Origin: Chryseobacterium luteum
Lineage (GTDB): Bacteria > Bacteroidota > Bacteroidia > Flavobacteriales > Weeksellaceae
NCBI RefSeq assembly: GCF_000737785.1
Contig: NZ_JPRO01000001.1
Span: 1 to 64,000, forward strand
DNA: 64,000 nucleotides
Reading direction: 5' to 3'
Shown here: positions 17,431 through 25,536 of the stretch, piece by piece
Numbering within the stretch: the first letter of the stretch is position 1
Layout of the letters: each line of letters starts with the position of its first letter
Made by a program: the position numbers and the translations under genes
Notes under the pieces: model-generated
Told to the model about the DNA's origin: nothing
The model's input: the letters and a program-made list of their open reading frames with translations, nothing else
Database searches by the model: none

Positions 17431-18432
17431 ATGGAAAATAAAAAAACCATTACCAACAAAGATAAAATAGCATTCCAAAAGTTGATTGCCGCTTTCGGAC
17501 TTATCCTTTTTATAGGAAAAATCATTGCCTGGAAACTCACCAATTCCGATGCTGTTTTTTCCGATGCCATGGAAAGCATTGTGAATGTCATCAGCGCATT
17601 TATGGGACTTTATTCCCTTCATCTGGCTGCAAAACCGAAGGACGAAGACCACCCTTACGGCCACGGAAAAGTAGAATTTGTAACTTCCGGCATCGAAGGA
17701 GCTCTGATAGCCATAGCAGGCATCATGATCATCTATGAAGGGGTCAACAGCCTTATCGTAGGAAAAACACTGAGCAAAATAGATCTGGGAATCTGGATCA
17801 TTGCAGCCACCGCTGTTGTTAATTATCTCCTCGGCTACGTTTCCATTAAAAAAGGACAGGCTGAAAACTCTCTGGTCCTTATTTCATCCGGGAAACACCT
17901 CCAGTCTGACACCATCACAACATTAGGCGTTGTCATAAGCTTAATCATCGTTTATTTCACTAAGATTTACTGGCTGGATTCCGTAGTTGCGCTTATTTTT
18001 GGATTTTATATCATCTTTGTAGGCTATAAAATTGTCAGAAAATCTTTAAGCGGTATTATGGATGAGCAGGATCCGGATCTTCTGAACCAGATCATCCGCG
18101 TACTCGAAGAAAACAGAAGAATAGAATGGATAGATGTCCACAACATGAAAATCCAGCAGTTCGGAGCCAATCTCCATATTGATGCCCATATTACTTTACC
18201 CTGGTATTACAGCCTTCGGGAAGCCCATGACGAAATGGAAAAAATGATTATTGTTTTAGCGAAAAACACCAAAAGAAGCGTAGAATTCAACTTCCATATG
18301 GATGACTGCAAAACATTATCATGCCCTGTCTGTCAGATTAAAGACTGTCCTGTACGCGAAAAAGATTTCGTAAAACGGGTAAAATGGACCCCGGAAAATG
18401 TAACAAGTGTAGACAAACATACCGCTGATTAG
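17431..18432 (+). CDS. Cation diffusion facilitator family transporter
   Basis: A 333-residue CDF exporter (FieF/ZitB type) for divalent metals. It has the helix II metal site NSDAVFSDAMESIVNV and the HPYGHGKVEF segment that follows helix III. A second metal-site region lies at SGKHLQSDTITTLG (HxxxD) in helix V. The C-terminal domain contains HNMKIQQFGANLHIDAHITLP, the usual cytoplasmic dimer fold. The tail has four Cys (DCKTLSCPVCQIKDCPVRE), which could bind an additional metal ion. Zn, Fe or Mn export from the cytoplasm is likely; specificity cannot be read. It is convergent with the xrtF pair. Confidence 0.9.
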   Translation: MENKKTITNKDKIAFQKLIAAFGLILFIGKIIAWKLTNSDAVFSDAMESIVNVISAFMGLYSLHLAAKPKDEDHPYGHGKVEFVTSGIEGALIAIAGIMIIYEGVNSLIVGKTLSKIDLGIWIIAATAVVNYLLGYVSIKKGQAENSLVLISSGKHLQSDTITTLGVVISLIIVYFTKIYWLDSVVALIFGFYIIFVGYKIVRKSLSGIMDEQDPDLLNQIIRVLEENRRIEWIDVHNMKIQQFGANLHIDAHITLPWYYSLREAHDEMEKMIIVLAKNTKRSVEFNFHMDDCKTLSCPVCQIKDCPVREKDFVKRVKWTPENVTSVDKHTAD

Positions 18433-18456
18433 CCCGTAACCAGATAAGCTCATTGC

Positions 18457-18888
18457 TTATTTTATCATCAACTGCTTTCTGTAATAAAACATCGGAACGA
18501 TCAAAAGCAAAGCCAGCGGCTGGATCACAAATCTTCTCATATAAAAGGAAAGAAGATAACCGATCCCGAACCTGTCATTGATACAGTAAAGATAGATCGG
18601 GAAAGTGATCAGAAAAATAATGGTAATCAGCATAGCTCCCTGTACTGTCCACTGACGGTTTTTAAAAAGACACTGAATGATCAGGCAGGAAAAAATAAGA
18701 TTGAGGATAAACCTGAAAAGATGTCCAATAATTAATTTCCCCCATTCAAAATGTGGAAACTCAATATTCTTATTCGCTTCATGAAAATATTCCAGAAAAG
18801 GGTCGTAAAAAATTTTGTCTTCAAGCATCCGCACACTTATAAGACCGCAGATTCCCGCTATTGCCAGAAGCCAGTTAAGAATTTTCAT
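18457..18888 (-). CDS. Exosortase F system-associated membrane protein
   Basis: A 143-residue protein with three to four transmembrane segments, matching the small membrane protein that accompanies XrtF in flavobacteria. Recognisable parts are the N-terminal helix, ISVRMLEDKIFYDPFLEYFH, and the DRFGIGYLLSFYMRRFVIQP segment before the last helix. Its start overlaps the end of xrtF by 14 bases, so the two are translationally coupled. Its biochemical role is not known. It probably assists the exosortase or forms part of its membrane complex. Confidence 0.82.
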   Translation of the reverse strand: MKILNWLLAIAGICGLISVRMLEDKIFYDPFLEYFHEANKNIEFPHFEWGKLIIGHLFRFILNLIFSCLIIQCLFKNRQWTVQGAMLITIIFLITFPIYLYCINDRFGIGYLLSFYMRRFVIQPLALLLIVPMFYYRKQLMIK

Positions 18889-19405
18889 TTTTTAAAGCAA
18901 AGAATTTGATCCACACCAGCCAAAGAACAACTACAGTTCCGTAAATTGATGATGGAAAAATAAAATCATGAAACATTTTCCCGTATTCCTTATGGTCTAC
19001 CATGATGATATTCAGTCCCACAATTCGTAGAAGATTCATAATATAAAGCAGGAGAAGCCCGGCTAAAGCAAAAATATAAGTTTTAGTGCCTTTATAAAAT
19101 GCAAAAACAAATGCGACAAACAGGATCATAACGGAAATAGCATTACACCCCTCCACCATTCTTGTCACATAATTATTTTTTACATAGAACCAAATCTGCT
19201 CGTTTTTTACGTCATCATAAAGCAAGGTAGGAAATTCAGTAGCATTCTGAACAGAAGCAACCTGAACAGCAATCATTCTGGAAAAAGAATCCAGCCCTCC
19301 TCCTTTACTGCTGTTCAGATAAAACTGGTACGCAAAAAGCAGCACCAGATAGATGACAATGAACCTCAGCAAAATGTTTAAAACCGGTTTAAAATCCTTT
19401 AACAT
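18875..19405 (-). CDS. xrtF: Exosortase family protein XrtF
   Basis: A 176-residue multi-pass membrane cysteine protease/transpeptidase of the exosortase/archaeosortase superfamily. The catalytic triad is visible: Cys in VEGCNAISV (C87), Arg in MNLLRIVGLN (R127) and His in MFHDFIFPSSIYG (H146). Exosortases cut a C-terminal tripartite sorting signal and attach or release the protein at the cell surface. No protein in this window carries an obvious XrtF-type C-terminal signal next to it, so the substrate is elsewhere. A -7 box lies 3 bases upstream of the ATG, suggesting a leaderless transcript shared with the associated protein. Confidence 0.88.
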   Translation of the reverse strand: MLKDFKPVLNILLRFIVIYLVLLFAYQFYLNSSKGGGLDSFSRMIAVQVASVQNATEFPTLLYDDVKNEQIWFYVKNNYVTRMVEGCNAISVMILFVAFVFAFYKGTKTYIFALAGLLLLYIMNLLRIVGLNIIMVDHKEYGKMFHDFIFPSSIYGTVVVLWLVWIKFFALKNENS

Positions 19406-19408
19406 GAT

Positions 19409-19416
19409 GCAAAGAT
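19409..19416 (-). promoter_or_regulatory. -7 box of xrtF, adjacent to the start codon
   Basis: TATCTTTG on the minus strand ends 3 bases before the ATG at 19405. The next in-frame Met lies 43 residues inside the protein, so a leaderless mRNA is the simplest reading. Confidence 0.5.
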
Positions 19417-19638
19417 AAAAATTAGACTGAAACTTAAGCCGAGATTGAGATAAGAAAATTAAGATTTAAGAAATGGAAAGCAATGAGAGATGATAAAAAT
19501 GCTGTTTTACCCTTTATAGCTGAGTGTCAGATAATAAAATCTCCAAGAATATTATTTTTTAGCCTTTGTAAAAATAAATGAGCTGGCATAACTCTCAACC
19601 AGCATCCAGTAACAATCAACTCAACACATCTCCTCCCC

Positions 19639-19679
19639 CAAACTCTAAAACCCTAAAACTCTTCCACTCAAACTCTAAA
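19639..19679. repeat. Short direct repeat CAAACTCTAAA, period 30
   Basis: CAAACTCTAAA occurs at 19639-19649 and again at 19669-19679, with ACCCTAAAACTC in between, in a C/A-rich tract just upstream of the kinase promoter. The 307-bp gap 19406-19712 holds otherwise only the two divergent -7 boxes; no gene or RNA was seen in it. Confidence 0.55.
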
Positions 19680-19694
19680 CTCCCATTAAATTAG

Positions 19695-19702
19695 TATATT
19701 TG
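19695..19702 (+). promoter_or_regulatory. -7 box of the AmgK-like kinase gene
   Basis: TATATTTG ends 10 bases before the ATG at 19713, giving a very short leader. No -33 TTTG lies at the usual distance. Confidence 0.5.
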
Positions 19703-19712
19703 TTTCCATATT

Positions 19713-20732
19713 ATGACTTCCGAAAACGCAAAACGATTTTTTGAAAAATATCTGGGTGAACCATCTTCTGAGTTCGTTACACTGGCTCAAAGCGGTTCTG
19801 CAAGGATTAATTTTCTGGCAAAATCCAACACCGGAAAATACATTGTCACCGCCAATGAAAATATCCCGGAAAACGAAAGCTTCCTCTATTATTCCGGAAT
19901 CTTTTCAGAGCTTGATCTCAACACACCTGAAATTTTTGCTGTTTCAGAAGACAGAAAAATCTATATACAGGAATTTCTGGGCGGGCAGACCCTTTCAGAG
20001 ATCATTACGGCCGAAGGTCTCTCCACTCATGTGAGAGCATTGGTAAAACAGACATTGGAAAAACTTTTTCAGCTCCAGGTCCGGACTCAGGGAAAAATTG
20101 ACTTCTCAAATACTTTTGAATATGAGTGTTACGACGAGCTTCCCGTGATCCATGACCTCTATTATTTTAAAAATTTTGTGGCAGATGTTCTTGAACTTGA
20201 ATACCGCAAATCTCCTTTGCTGAAAGAATTTAAACAGATTGCCAAACTTATAGAAAGTCTTGAACCCAAAGGAATCATGATCCGTGATTTCCAGGCAAGA
20301 AATATTATGGTTGATGAAGGTCGTAAAGTTTCGTTCATCGACTATCAGTCTGCCATGAAAGGTCCATTAATGTATGATGTGATCTCTTTTCTTTTCCAGG
20401 CTAAAGCTGATTTCCCGGAAGATTTTAAAAATGAAATGCTTGAATTCTATATCGGACAGTTTGAAAATGAAGAAGTTAAAATCCAACTAAGAAATTCGGT
20501 AAAGCCCATTCAGATGATGAGATTCCTGCAGGTACTTGGAGCTTATGGATTCAGGGGACTGATTCAAAGGAAGCAACATTTTACAGCGAGCCTTGAAAAA
20601 GGAATTCAAAACATCACACAGTTTGCAGGATCCTGGGAACAGATGCAGGAGTATCCCGAACTGAAAAAAGTGATAGAACAATTGTCTTTGGATGAATCAA
20701 AATTAAAAATTAATGCTATTTTGAACCATTAA
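19713..20732 (+). CDS. amgK: Aminoglycoside phosphotransferase-fold kinase, AmgK-like (amino sugar anomeric kinase)
   Basis: This 339-residue protein kinase-like small-molecule kinase has the catalytic loop in MIRDFQARNIMV (RD...N) and the metal-binding Asp in SFIDYQSAMKGP. AmgK in pseudomonads phosphorylates MurNAc/GlcNAc at C1, and MurU then makes UDP-MurNAc, bypassing fosfomycin-sensitive synthesis. The MurU-like gene and a RapZ C-terminal domain gene lie downstream here, as in other Bacteroidota, which supports the assignment. The last codons (Asn-His-stop) are read from the left end of an inverted-repeat element (AACCATTAAG), so the native C-terminus may have been replaced. Substrate specificity is inferred from context. 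Confidence 0.75.
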   Translation: MTSENAKRFFEKYLGEPSSEFVTLAQSGSARINFLAKSNTGKYIVTANENIPENESFLYYSGIFSELDLNTPEIFAVSEDRKIYIQEFLGGQTLSEIITAEGLSTHVRALVKQTLEKLFQLQVRTQGKIDFSNTFEYECYDELPVIHDLYYFKNFVADVLELEYRKSPLLKEFKQIAKLIESLEPKGIMIRDFQARNIMVDEGRKVSFIDYQSAMKGPLMYDVISFLFQAKADFPEDFKNEMLEFYIGQFENEEVKIQLRNSVKPIQMMRFLQVLGAYGFRGLIQRKQHFTASLEKGIQNITQFAGSWEQMQEYPELKKVIEQLSLDESKLKINAILNH

Positions 20733-21225
20733 GTTTTTTTTAAGCTGTTAAGAATATTAAGCTTATGACAAAGAAAAAAGTTACCCAGTTATCATACGAA
20801 ATTACGGGCTTTGCTATTAAAGTTCATAAGGCTCTTGGTCCCGGTCTTCTTGAAAGTGTTTATGAAGAATGTTTAAAGATTGAACTAATAAAAAATGGCT
20901 ATGATGTAAAACAGCAGCTTTATGTACCAATCAATTATGAAGGGGTAGAAATTGAAACAAAACTAATCGTAGATTTACTTGTAAATGATTCTATCGTATT
21001 GGAATTAAAAGCAGTTGAAGAAATACTTCCTATCCATGAGGCCCAACTGTTAACCTATATGAAAGTTCTCAAAAAGCCACAAGGTCTTTTAATTAATTTT
21101 TTCACAAATAATATTACAAAATCATTAAGACCGTTTATCAATGAATATTTTAAAGATCTCCCTGACTAAATTTTGATTTATCAAAATCTTAACTTATCTT
21201 AAAAACTAAATAAGCCTTAATGGTT
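20724..21225. mobile_element. Inverted-repeat cassette carrying a GxxExxY gene
   Basis: A 10-bp perfect terminal inverted repeat (AACCATTAAG at 20724-20733, CTTAATGGTT at 21216-21225) encloses the GxxExxY gene. Inside it the two ends continue as an imperfect inverted repeat rich in TTTTTAAG and GTTAAGA. The same termini enclose gene-less segments at 30338-30508 and 34109-34212. The cassette splits the kinase-RapZ-MurU gene string. No transposase is encoded, so any movement would need a trans-acting enzyme; the mobile nature is inference. Confidence 0.55.
20765..21169 (+). CDS. GxxExxY family protein
   Basis: A 134-residue protein with the family signature in LGPGLLESVYEECLKIEL (G-x-x-E-x-x-Y). 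It also has LIVDLLVNDSIVLELKAVEEI, a PD-(D/E)xK nuclease-like core (D ... ExK), and PIHEAQLLTYMKVLKKPQGLLINF. The family is widespread in Bacteroidota and environmental bacteria. Its function is unproven; the nuclease-like motif suggests DNA or RNA binding or cleavage. The gene lies inside a short inverted-repeat cassette between two functionally linked genes, which fits a mobile or accessory gene rather than part of the operon. Confidence 0.85.
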   Translation: MTKKKVTQLSYEITGFAIKVHKALGPGLLESVYEECLKIELIKNGYDVKQQLYVPINYEGVEIETKLIVDLLVNDSIVLELKAVEEILPIHEAQLLTYMKVLKKPQGLLINFFTNNITKSLRPFINEYFKDLPD

Positions 21226-21243
21226 TAAATAAAATAAAGAAAA

Positions 21244-21660
21244 ATGCTACACATCGACATACACAGTTTTTCGTATAAAAAAGGAGGAATTCCTAAGGAC
21301 AGTTCAGGAAACGGCGGAGGTTTTACTTTCGACTGCAGAGGAATTTTGAATCCCGGAAGAATTGAGGAGTACAAAGCCCAGACCGGAAATGACACAGGCG
21401 TTCAGGAATATCTTGAAACCAAAACCGAAATGCCGAAGTTTCTGGAACTGGTAAAATCTATCATCTCTATCAATATCGACAACTATCTGGAAAGAGGTTT
21501 TGAAGACCTTCAGATCAATTTCGGATGTACGGGAGGACAGCACAGATCGGTGTATTCTGCGATTAAGATCGCTGAATTCATTAAAGAAAAATATCCTTCG
21601 GGAATAGAAATAAGCCTTCACCACGACGAACAGCACCACCTCAATATGAGCAATGGGTAA
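21244..21660 (+). CDS. RapZ C-terminal domain family protein
   Basis: A 138-residue protein equal to the C-terminal domain of RNase adapter RapZ, without the N-terminal P-loop kinase domain. Signatures are GGFTFDCRGILNPGR, the TGNDTGVQEYL segment and INFGCTGGQHRSVYSA. In E. coli RapZ this domain binds GlcN6P and the small RNA GlmZ. In Bacteroidota the stand-alone domain occurs beside, or fused to, an AmgK-like kinase, which suggests a role in amino sugar sensing. The last residues (MSNG) and stop are read from a TAATGAG-rich repeat, so the C-terminus may be altered. Confidence 0.8.
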   Translation: MLHIDIHSFSYKKGGIPKDSSGNGGGFTFDCRGILNPGRIEEYKAQTGNDTGVQEYLETKTEMPKFLELVKSIISINIDNYLERGFEDLQINFGCTGGQHRSVYSAIKIAEFIKEKYPSGIEISLHHDEQHHLNMSNG

Positions 21661-21735
21661 TGAGCAATAAATAATATTCTTACTTGTTCATCAACTCCTG
21701 AAATTACTCATTACTTATCACTCATTACTTATACT
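21660..21735. repeat. TAATGAG/CTCATTA interspersed repeat
   Basis: GGTAATGAGCAATAAATAAT at the RapZ stop codon and ATTACTCATTACTTATCACTCATTACTTAT before the next gene form a loose inverted repeat of TAATGAG units. It lies inside the kinase-RapZ-MurU string and seems unrelated to coding. Confidence 0.5.
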
Positions 21736-21737
21736 AT

Positions 21738-22451
21738 ATGAAAGCTTTAATTTTCGCTGCCGGAAAAGGCACAAGGCTCAAACCGTTTACGGATCATCAT
21801 CCAAAAGCCCTGGCCAAGGTAAATGGCATACCGCTTTTAGAAAGAAATATCAATTACCTAAAAGGCTTCGGAATAAAAGATTTTGTGATCAATATCCATC
21901 ATTTCGGAAATCAGATTGTTGAATTTTTAAATAAAAACAGTAATTTCGGATGCAGCATTGAAATCTCAGATGAGACGGATGAGTTGCTGGAAACCGGTGG
22001 CGGCTTGATTTTTGCCAGAAGATTCCTCGATCACGGGGAAGATTTTCTGATCCTGAACGCTGATATTTTAACGGATATCAATATTAACGCTCTCGTTGAA
22101 TACCATAAAAAGATAAAAGATTTCGCTACTTTAGCGGTTTCTGACAGAGAAAGTTCGAGAAAATTGCTTTTCAACGATGATATGATTCTGAGAGGCTGGC
22201 TTAATGTACAGTCGGGGGAGCAGAGGCTTGCGGAATTCAACAAAGGCTTTAAAGCTCTTGCTTTCAGTGGTGTTCACTGCATCAACCCCGCTATCTTTGA
22301 AAAAATAAAGAGAACCGGCAAGTTTTCTGTTATGGAGGAATATCTTGACCTGATGCAGACTGAGCAGATCCACGGATTTGTACACGACAGCATTCTGATA
22401 GATGTAGGAAGACCCGAATCTGTAATAGAAGCCGAAAAACATTTTAAATAA
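21738..22451 (+). CDS. murU: Sugar-1-phosphate nucleotidyltransferase, MurU-like
   Basis: This 237-residue nucleotidyltransferase begins MKALIFAAGKGTRLKPFTDHHPKALAKV, the GxGTR nucleotide-binding loop and substrate Lys of the NTP-transferase family. Asp residues for metal binding lie in LILNADILTDI and SILIDVGRPESV. MurU transfers UMP to MurNAc-1-phosphate, and this length without an acyltransferase domain fits MurU rather than GlmU. It is next to the RapZ-domain gene and downstream of an AmgK-like kinase, consistent with amino sugar salvage from cell-wall turnover. Hexose-1-phosphate specificity other than MurNAc is possible. The LOG gene starts 6 bases after its stop. Confidence 0.78.
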   Translation: MKALIFAAGKGTRLKPFTDHHPKALAKVNGIPLLERNINYLKGFGIKDFVINIHHFGNQIVEFLNKNSNFGCSIEISDETDELLETGGGLIFARRFLDHGEDFLILNADILTDININALVEYHKKIKDFATLAVSDRESSRKLLFNDDMILRGWLNVQSGEQRLAEFNKGFKALAFSGVHCINPAIFEKIKRTGKFSVMEEYLDLMQTEQIHGFVHDSILIDVGRPESVIEAEKHFK

Positions 22452-22457
22452 TTTGCA

Positions 22458-23210
22458 ATGGAAATGGACGGAACCCGGGATGAAAGCTTAGTAAATCCTG
22501 CCCTTGATATCAACGAAACAAAACTTCACAACAGTCTCAGACAGAAAAACTGGGACGAAACCATTACCAAAGACAGCTGGATGGTTTTCAAAGTAATGGC
22601 CGAATTTGTGGATGGGTATGAAAAACTGGCCAAGATAGGACCATGCGTTTCTATATTTGGTTCTGCACGGCTGAAACCTGAAAGCAGGTATTACGAAATG
22701 GCTGTAGAAATTGCTGAAAAAATCACTAAACTGGGCTTCGGAATTATTACCGGAGGCGGCCCGGGGATCATGGAAGCCGGAAATAAAGGAGCATTTAATG
22801 CTAAGGGAAGATCTATCGGGCTTAATATTGATCTGCCGTTTGAACAGCATTTCAACCCGTACATTAATAGGTCCTATTCTATGAACTTCGATTACTTTTT
22901 TGTAAGAAAGGTAATGTTTGTAAAATATTCCCAGGGATTTGTTGTAATGCCGGGAGGTTTCGGTACCTTAGACGAACTTACGGAGGCGATGACTCTGATC
23001 CAGACCAATAAAATAGGCAGATTCCCTATTGTTCTTGTAGGAAGCGAATTCTGGGGCGGATTGCTGGATTGGTTCAAGACAACTTTGTTAAAAGAAGGAA
23101 TGATTGCCGAAGGTGATTTGGAATTATATCGTGTGGTAGATACAGCTGACGAGGCCGTCGCACACATCAAGGCGTTCTATGATAAATATTCTGTGAATGT
23201 AAATTTTTAA
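22458..23210 (+). CDS. LOG family protein (TIGR00730-type Rossmann fold)
   Basis: A 250-residue protein with the two signatures of LOG/'lysine decarboxylase-like' proteins: GIITGGGPGIMEAGNKGA and VVMPGGFGTLDELTEAMTL (PGGxGTxxE). Characterised members are nucleotide 5'-monophosphate phosphoribohydrolases (cytokinin activation in plants, pyrimidine/purine nucleosidases in bacteria), not decarboxylases. A 50-residue N-terminal extension precedes the domain. It follows murU by 6 bases and is probably co-transcribed, but no pathway link is known. Confidence 0.88.
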   Translation: MEMDGTRDESLVNPALDINETKLHNSLRQKNWDETITKDSWMVFKVMAEFVDGYEKLAKIGPCVSIFGSARLKPESRYYEMAVEIAEKITKLGFGIITGGGPGIMEAGNKGAFNAKGRSIGLNIDLPFEQHFNPYINRSYSMNFDYFFVRKVMFVKYSQGFVVMPGGFGTLDELTEAMTLIQTNKIGRFPIVLVGSEFWGGLLDWFKTTLLKEGMIAEGDLELYRVVDTADEAVAHIKAFYDKYSVNVNF

Positions 23211-23269
23211 TTGGCATATTATTTGTGACCTTTATAAAAGCAACTATGATTGTAAATCTATTAATTAAG

Positions 23270-23740
23270 ATGAAAAAAACTTTATATATATCGGGAATTT
23301 TAACATTTTTTGTGTTAATGAGTTTTATGTATGCAGACTTTTTCTCTTCAATGACAAAAGTTGATTATATAGATGGAAGCAAAACATTGAAGTTTACCAC
23401 AAAAATGAATACCAACCATATTTCTGATGCTATTAAAATCAATCCCAGTACAGCAGGGTTTGAAGCAGAAGTAAAAAAATATGTAAATAATAATTTTGAT
23501 GTGTTCGTCAATGGCTCTCCAAAAACTATAACCTTCACCGGAAGTCAGGTAAGCGGAGAAACTGTATGGGTGTATTTTGAGACCGGAGGTGTTTCAGATA
23601 TCAGCACCTTAAAGATTAAGAATACGATTCTTTTAAGTGCTTTTCCTAAGCAGATCAACTTAGTGAATATTGCTTATAAAGGAAGTCAGAAAACAATGAA
23701 TTTCCAGCGAGGCAAGGAAGTGAATGAAGTTTCTTTCTAA
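23270..23740 (+). CDS. Secreted protein, probable DUF6702 family
   Basis: A 156-residue protein whose ATG at 23270 gives an N-terminal hydrophobic segment (MKKTLYISGILTFFVLMSFMYA), likely a signal peptide or anchor. The frame extends 15 residues upstream, but those residues would precede the signal peptide. The body (SMTKVDYIDGSKTLKFTTKMNTNHISDAIK) resembles the small periplasmic beta proteins grouped as DUF6702, which also begin with a 'T-x-I-x-Y-x-x-x-x-x-x-L-x-h' strand. No catalytic motif was seen. It ends in a strong terminator. Confidence 0.65.
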   Translation: MKKTLYISGILTFFVLMSFMYADFFSSMTKVDYIDGSKTLKFTTKMNTNHISDAIKINPSTAGFEAEVKKYVNNNFDVFVNGSPKTITFTGSQVSGETVWVYFETGGVSDISTLKIKNTILLSAFPKQINLVNIAYKGSQKTMNFQRGKEVNEVSF

Positions 23741-23765
23741 ACAAGAATAATTTTTAAAATATAAG

Positions 23766-23791
23766 CCACTGCAGATGCGGTGGTTTTTTTT
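23766..23791 (+). terminator. Intrinsic terminator
   Basis: The stem CCACTGC / GCGGTGG (one G-T pair) with an AGAT loop precedes eight T. It is 25 bases after the DUF6702-like stop codon. Confidence 0.85.
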
Positions 23792-24001
23792 GATTTAAAT
23801 TTTAAAATTGAATATTTAAAGACGGCTTAATCAACACCTGTTATCCCTGCATCCTATATTAAAAGCGCTAAATGAGTTTATTTTCATTTTAAAATAAACA
23901 TACAAGACCAACTTTTTCCTGATTCGCTATATCAGAAAGATTGTGTACATTTTCATATAGTGGAACTTTAATAAAAGTTGATATGAAGTTCTGTTGACAA
24001 T
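23792..24001. other. Intergenic stretch between convergent terminators
   Basis: No gene or RNA was seen. A 9-bp inverted repeat (GTTTATTTT 23876-23884, AAAATAAAC 23891-23899) and a CTATAT/ATATAG pair are the only structures noted. Confidence 0.5.
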
Positions 24002-24031
24002 AAAAAATCCGCCTCATTTCTGAGACGGATT
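24002..24031 (-). terminator. Intrinsic terminator of the DUF5689 gene (minus strand)
   Basis: On the minus strand AATCCGTCTCA / TGAGGCGGATT (one T-G pair) with a GAAA loop runs into a T run, about 50 bases after the stop codon. Confidence 0.85.
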
Positions 24032-24082
24032 CGTTTACTTAAGATATAAGAGAATAATATTTTTATCCTGAGTTCAGGTTAA

Positions 24083-25510
24083 TTACTCAATTTTGATATT
24101 ATCGATCTGAATATCATAATTTCCGTTACTACCTGTTTTTACAGCAAACATATCTTTTCCAGCTGTTAGATTAAGATCTCCCAAACCTGTAAGATTAAGT
24201 TCAACCAATCTCCATTGACCATTCGTATTAATTGATCCTGTATATGAGTTGGCATTACCTGAATCCGGATCCAGAATTGCTCCTGTACTGAATGTTCCAA
24301 GGTTGAATGTATAGAAAGCCGGGCTGCTGCCTGTCGTCTTATACACGTTGAAAGAAAGTGATTTTCCGGTTGACACACCTTTGATATAAAAAGTAATTCT
24401 TTTCGGAACAGCCGGTAATCCAGAAGCCGCTATTGCAGTAAATACATAATCATTTGCTGAAGGAATACCTTTAATCTGAAGTGAGTTAGTCCCGTTAAAT
24501 CCTAAACCAACACCCTGAGTTGCATAAGGCTTTATACCGAAACTGTTCACACTTGCAAGGAAGGTTGTCCAGTTTTCAAAATCAGAACCGTTAAAAAGAT
24601 TAACAGCAGAAGCTGACGGGTTCTCCGGGGCTCCAGGAGAAAATCTTTCACCGTTAAAAATGATATCATCCAGATTTCTTATATATGCCTGCTCTGTAAA
24701 TGTCGGAGCAGAAGGATTAGCAGGGCTCGTGTAACGGCTCAGAAGAAGCACAATATCACCACTTTTTGCATATTTAGGAGAAATCGGTGATTTAGCGAAC
24801 GTTGCATAATTACTGAAACGAAGATCTAATCTTGCTGCTTTTTTATCTGTAATATAACGGTCTCCTGTTGCAGACTCATCAGCAAAGTTTTTTGTAAGTT
24901 CTGAATCTTCGAACTGAACATTTTTAATTTTTACAAGCTGATTGATGTGGGCTCCATTTTTAAGAGCTTCAGCAATGGAATTAAATTCCAACGGCTTCAT
25001 AACAGCTACCACTGGTTTTTGCCCGTCACAAACTCTTGCCATATAATCCGAAATTCTGTTTGGATTGATTCTCCCTACAGAATAGTTTGGATCATAAGAT
25101 CCAACTTTAATATTTCCATTGGAACCTTGAACAATCAGTCCCTTTAAATTGATTCTAACTAAAGATCCTGTAGGAAAAGCCAGATACTGGTTTCCTCCGT
25201 CAATATCCACCTCTATCCCCTGTGTTGGATTTTCAGGCTTATCCTGAAGGAACATCATTTTATAAATATTCCCGGATTCATCACTTGAGCCTACATAAGC
25301 TTCAACGATATAATCTTCTTTAATAATATCAGCTTCTACTGGTTTAGGTTTTGCAAGAGTCGCAAGATCTGTTAATGGGTGATTTGGTGCGCCAAACCTG
25401 TTCGTACATTTGATTTCCGGAACATCATAATCATCGGATTTTACACAAGACGATAACGCCAACATTGAAATGGCACTAAATACGGCTGCCTTAAAATATA
25501 TGTTTTTCAT
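24083..25510 (-). CDS. DUF5689 domain lipoprotein
   Basis: A 475-residue protein with a lipoprotein signal peptide (lipobox LALSSC, Cys at residue 22). The DUF5689 domain covers about residues 60-290 (KEDYIVEAYVGSSDESGNIYK, LVRINLKGLIV, ISDYMARVC, TFTEQAYIRNLDDIIF). The C-terminal part (~310-475) is a carbohydrate-binding-like beta domain ending NYDIQIDNIKIE. It is 26 bases downstream of a TonB receptor gene and probably co-transcribed, so it may act as the surface lipoprotein partner, analogous to SusD. A divergent secreted nuclease/phosphatase gene suggests a substrate in nucleic acid or phosphate ester uptake; this is inference. Confidence 0.85.
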   Translation of the reverse strand: MKNIYFKAAVFSAISMLALSSCVKSDDYDVPEIKCTNRFGAPNHPLTDLATLAKPKPVEADIIKEDYIVEAYVGSSDESGNIYKMMFLQDKPENPTQGIEVDIDGGNQYLAFPTGSLVRINLKGLIVQGSNGNIKVGSYDPNYSVGRINPNRISDYMARVCDGQKPVVAVMKPLEFNSIAEALKNGAHINQLVKIKNVQFEDSELTKNFADESATGDRYITDKKAARLDLRFSNYATFAKSPISPKYAKSGDIVLLLSRYTSPANPSAPTFTEQAYIRNLDDIIFNGERFSPGAPENPSASAVNLFNGSDFENWTTFLASVNSFGIKPYATQGVGLGFNGTNSLQIKGIPSANDYVFTAIAASGLPAVPKRITFYIKGVSTGKSLSFNVYKTTGSSPAFYTFNLGTFSTGAILDPDSGNANSYTGSINTNGQWRLVELNLTGLGDLNLTAGKDMFAVKTGSNGNYDIQIDNIKIE

Positions 25511-25536
25511 TGTTTTCGATTTTTAAAATTTATTGA

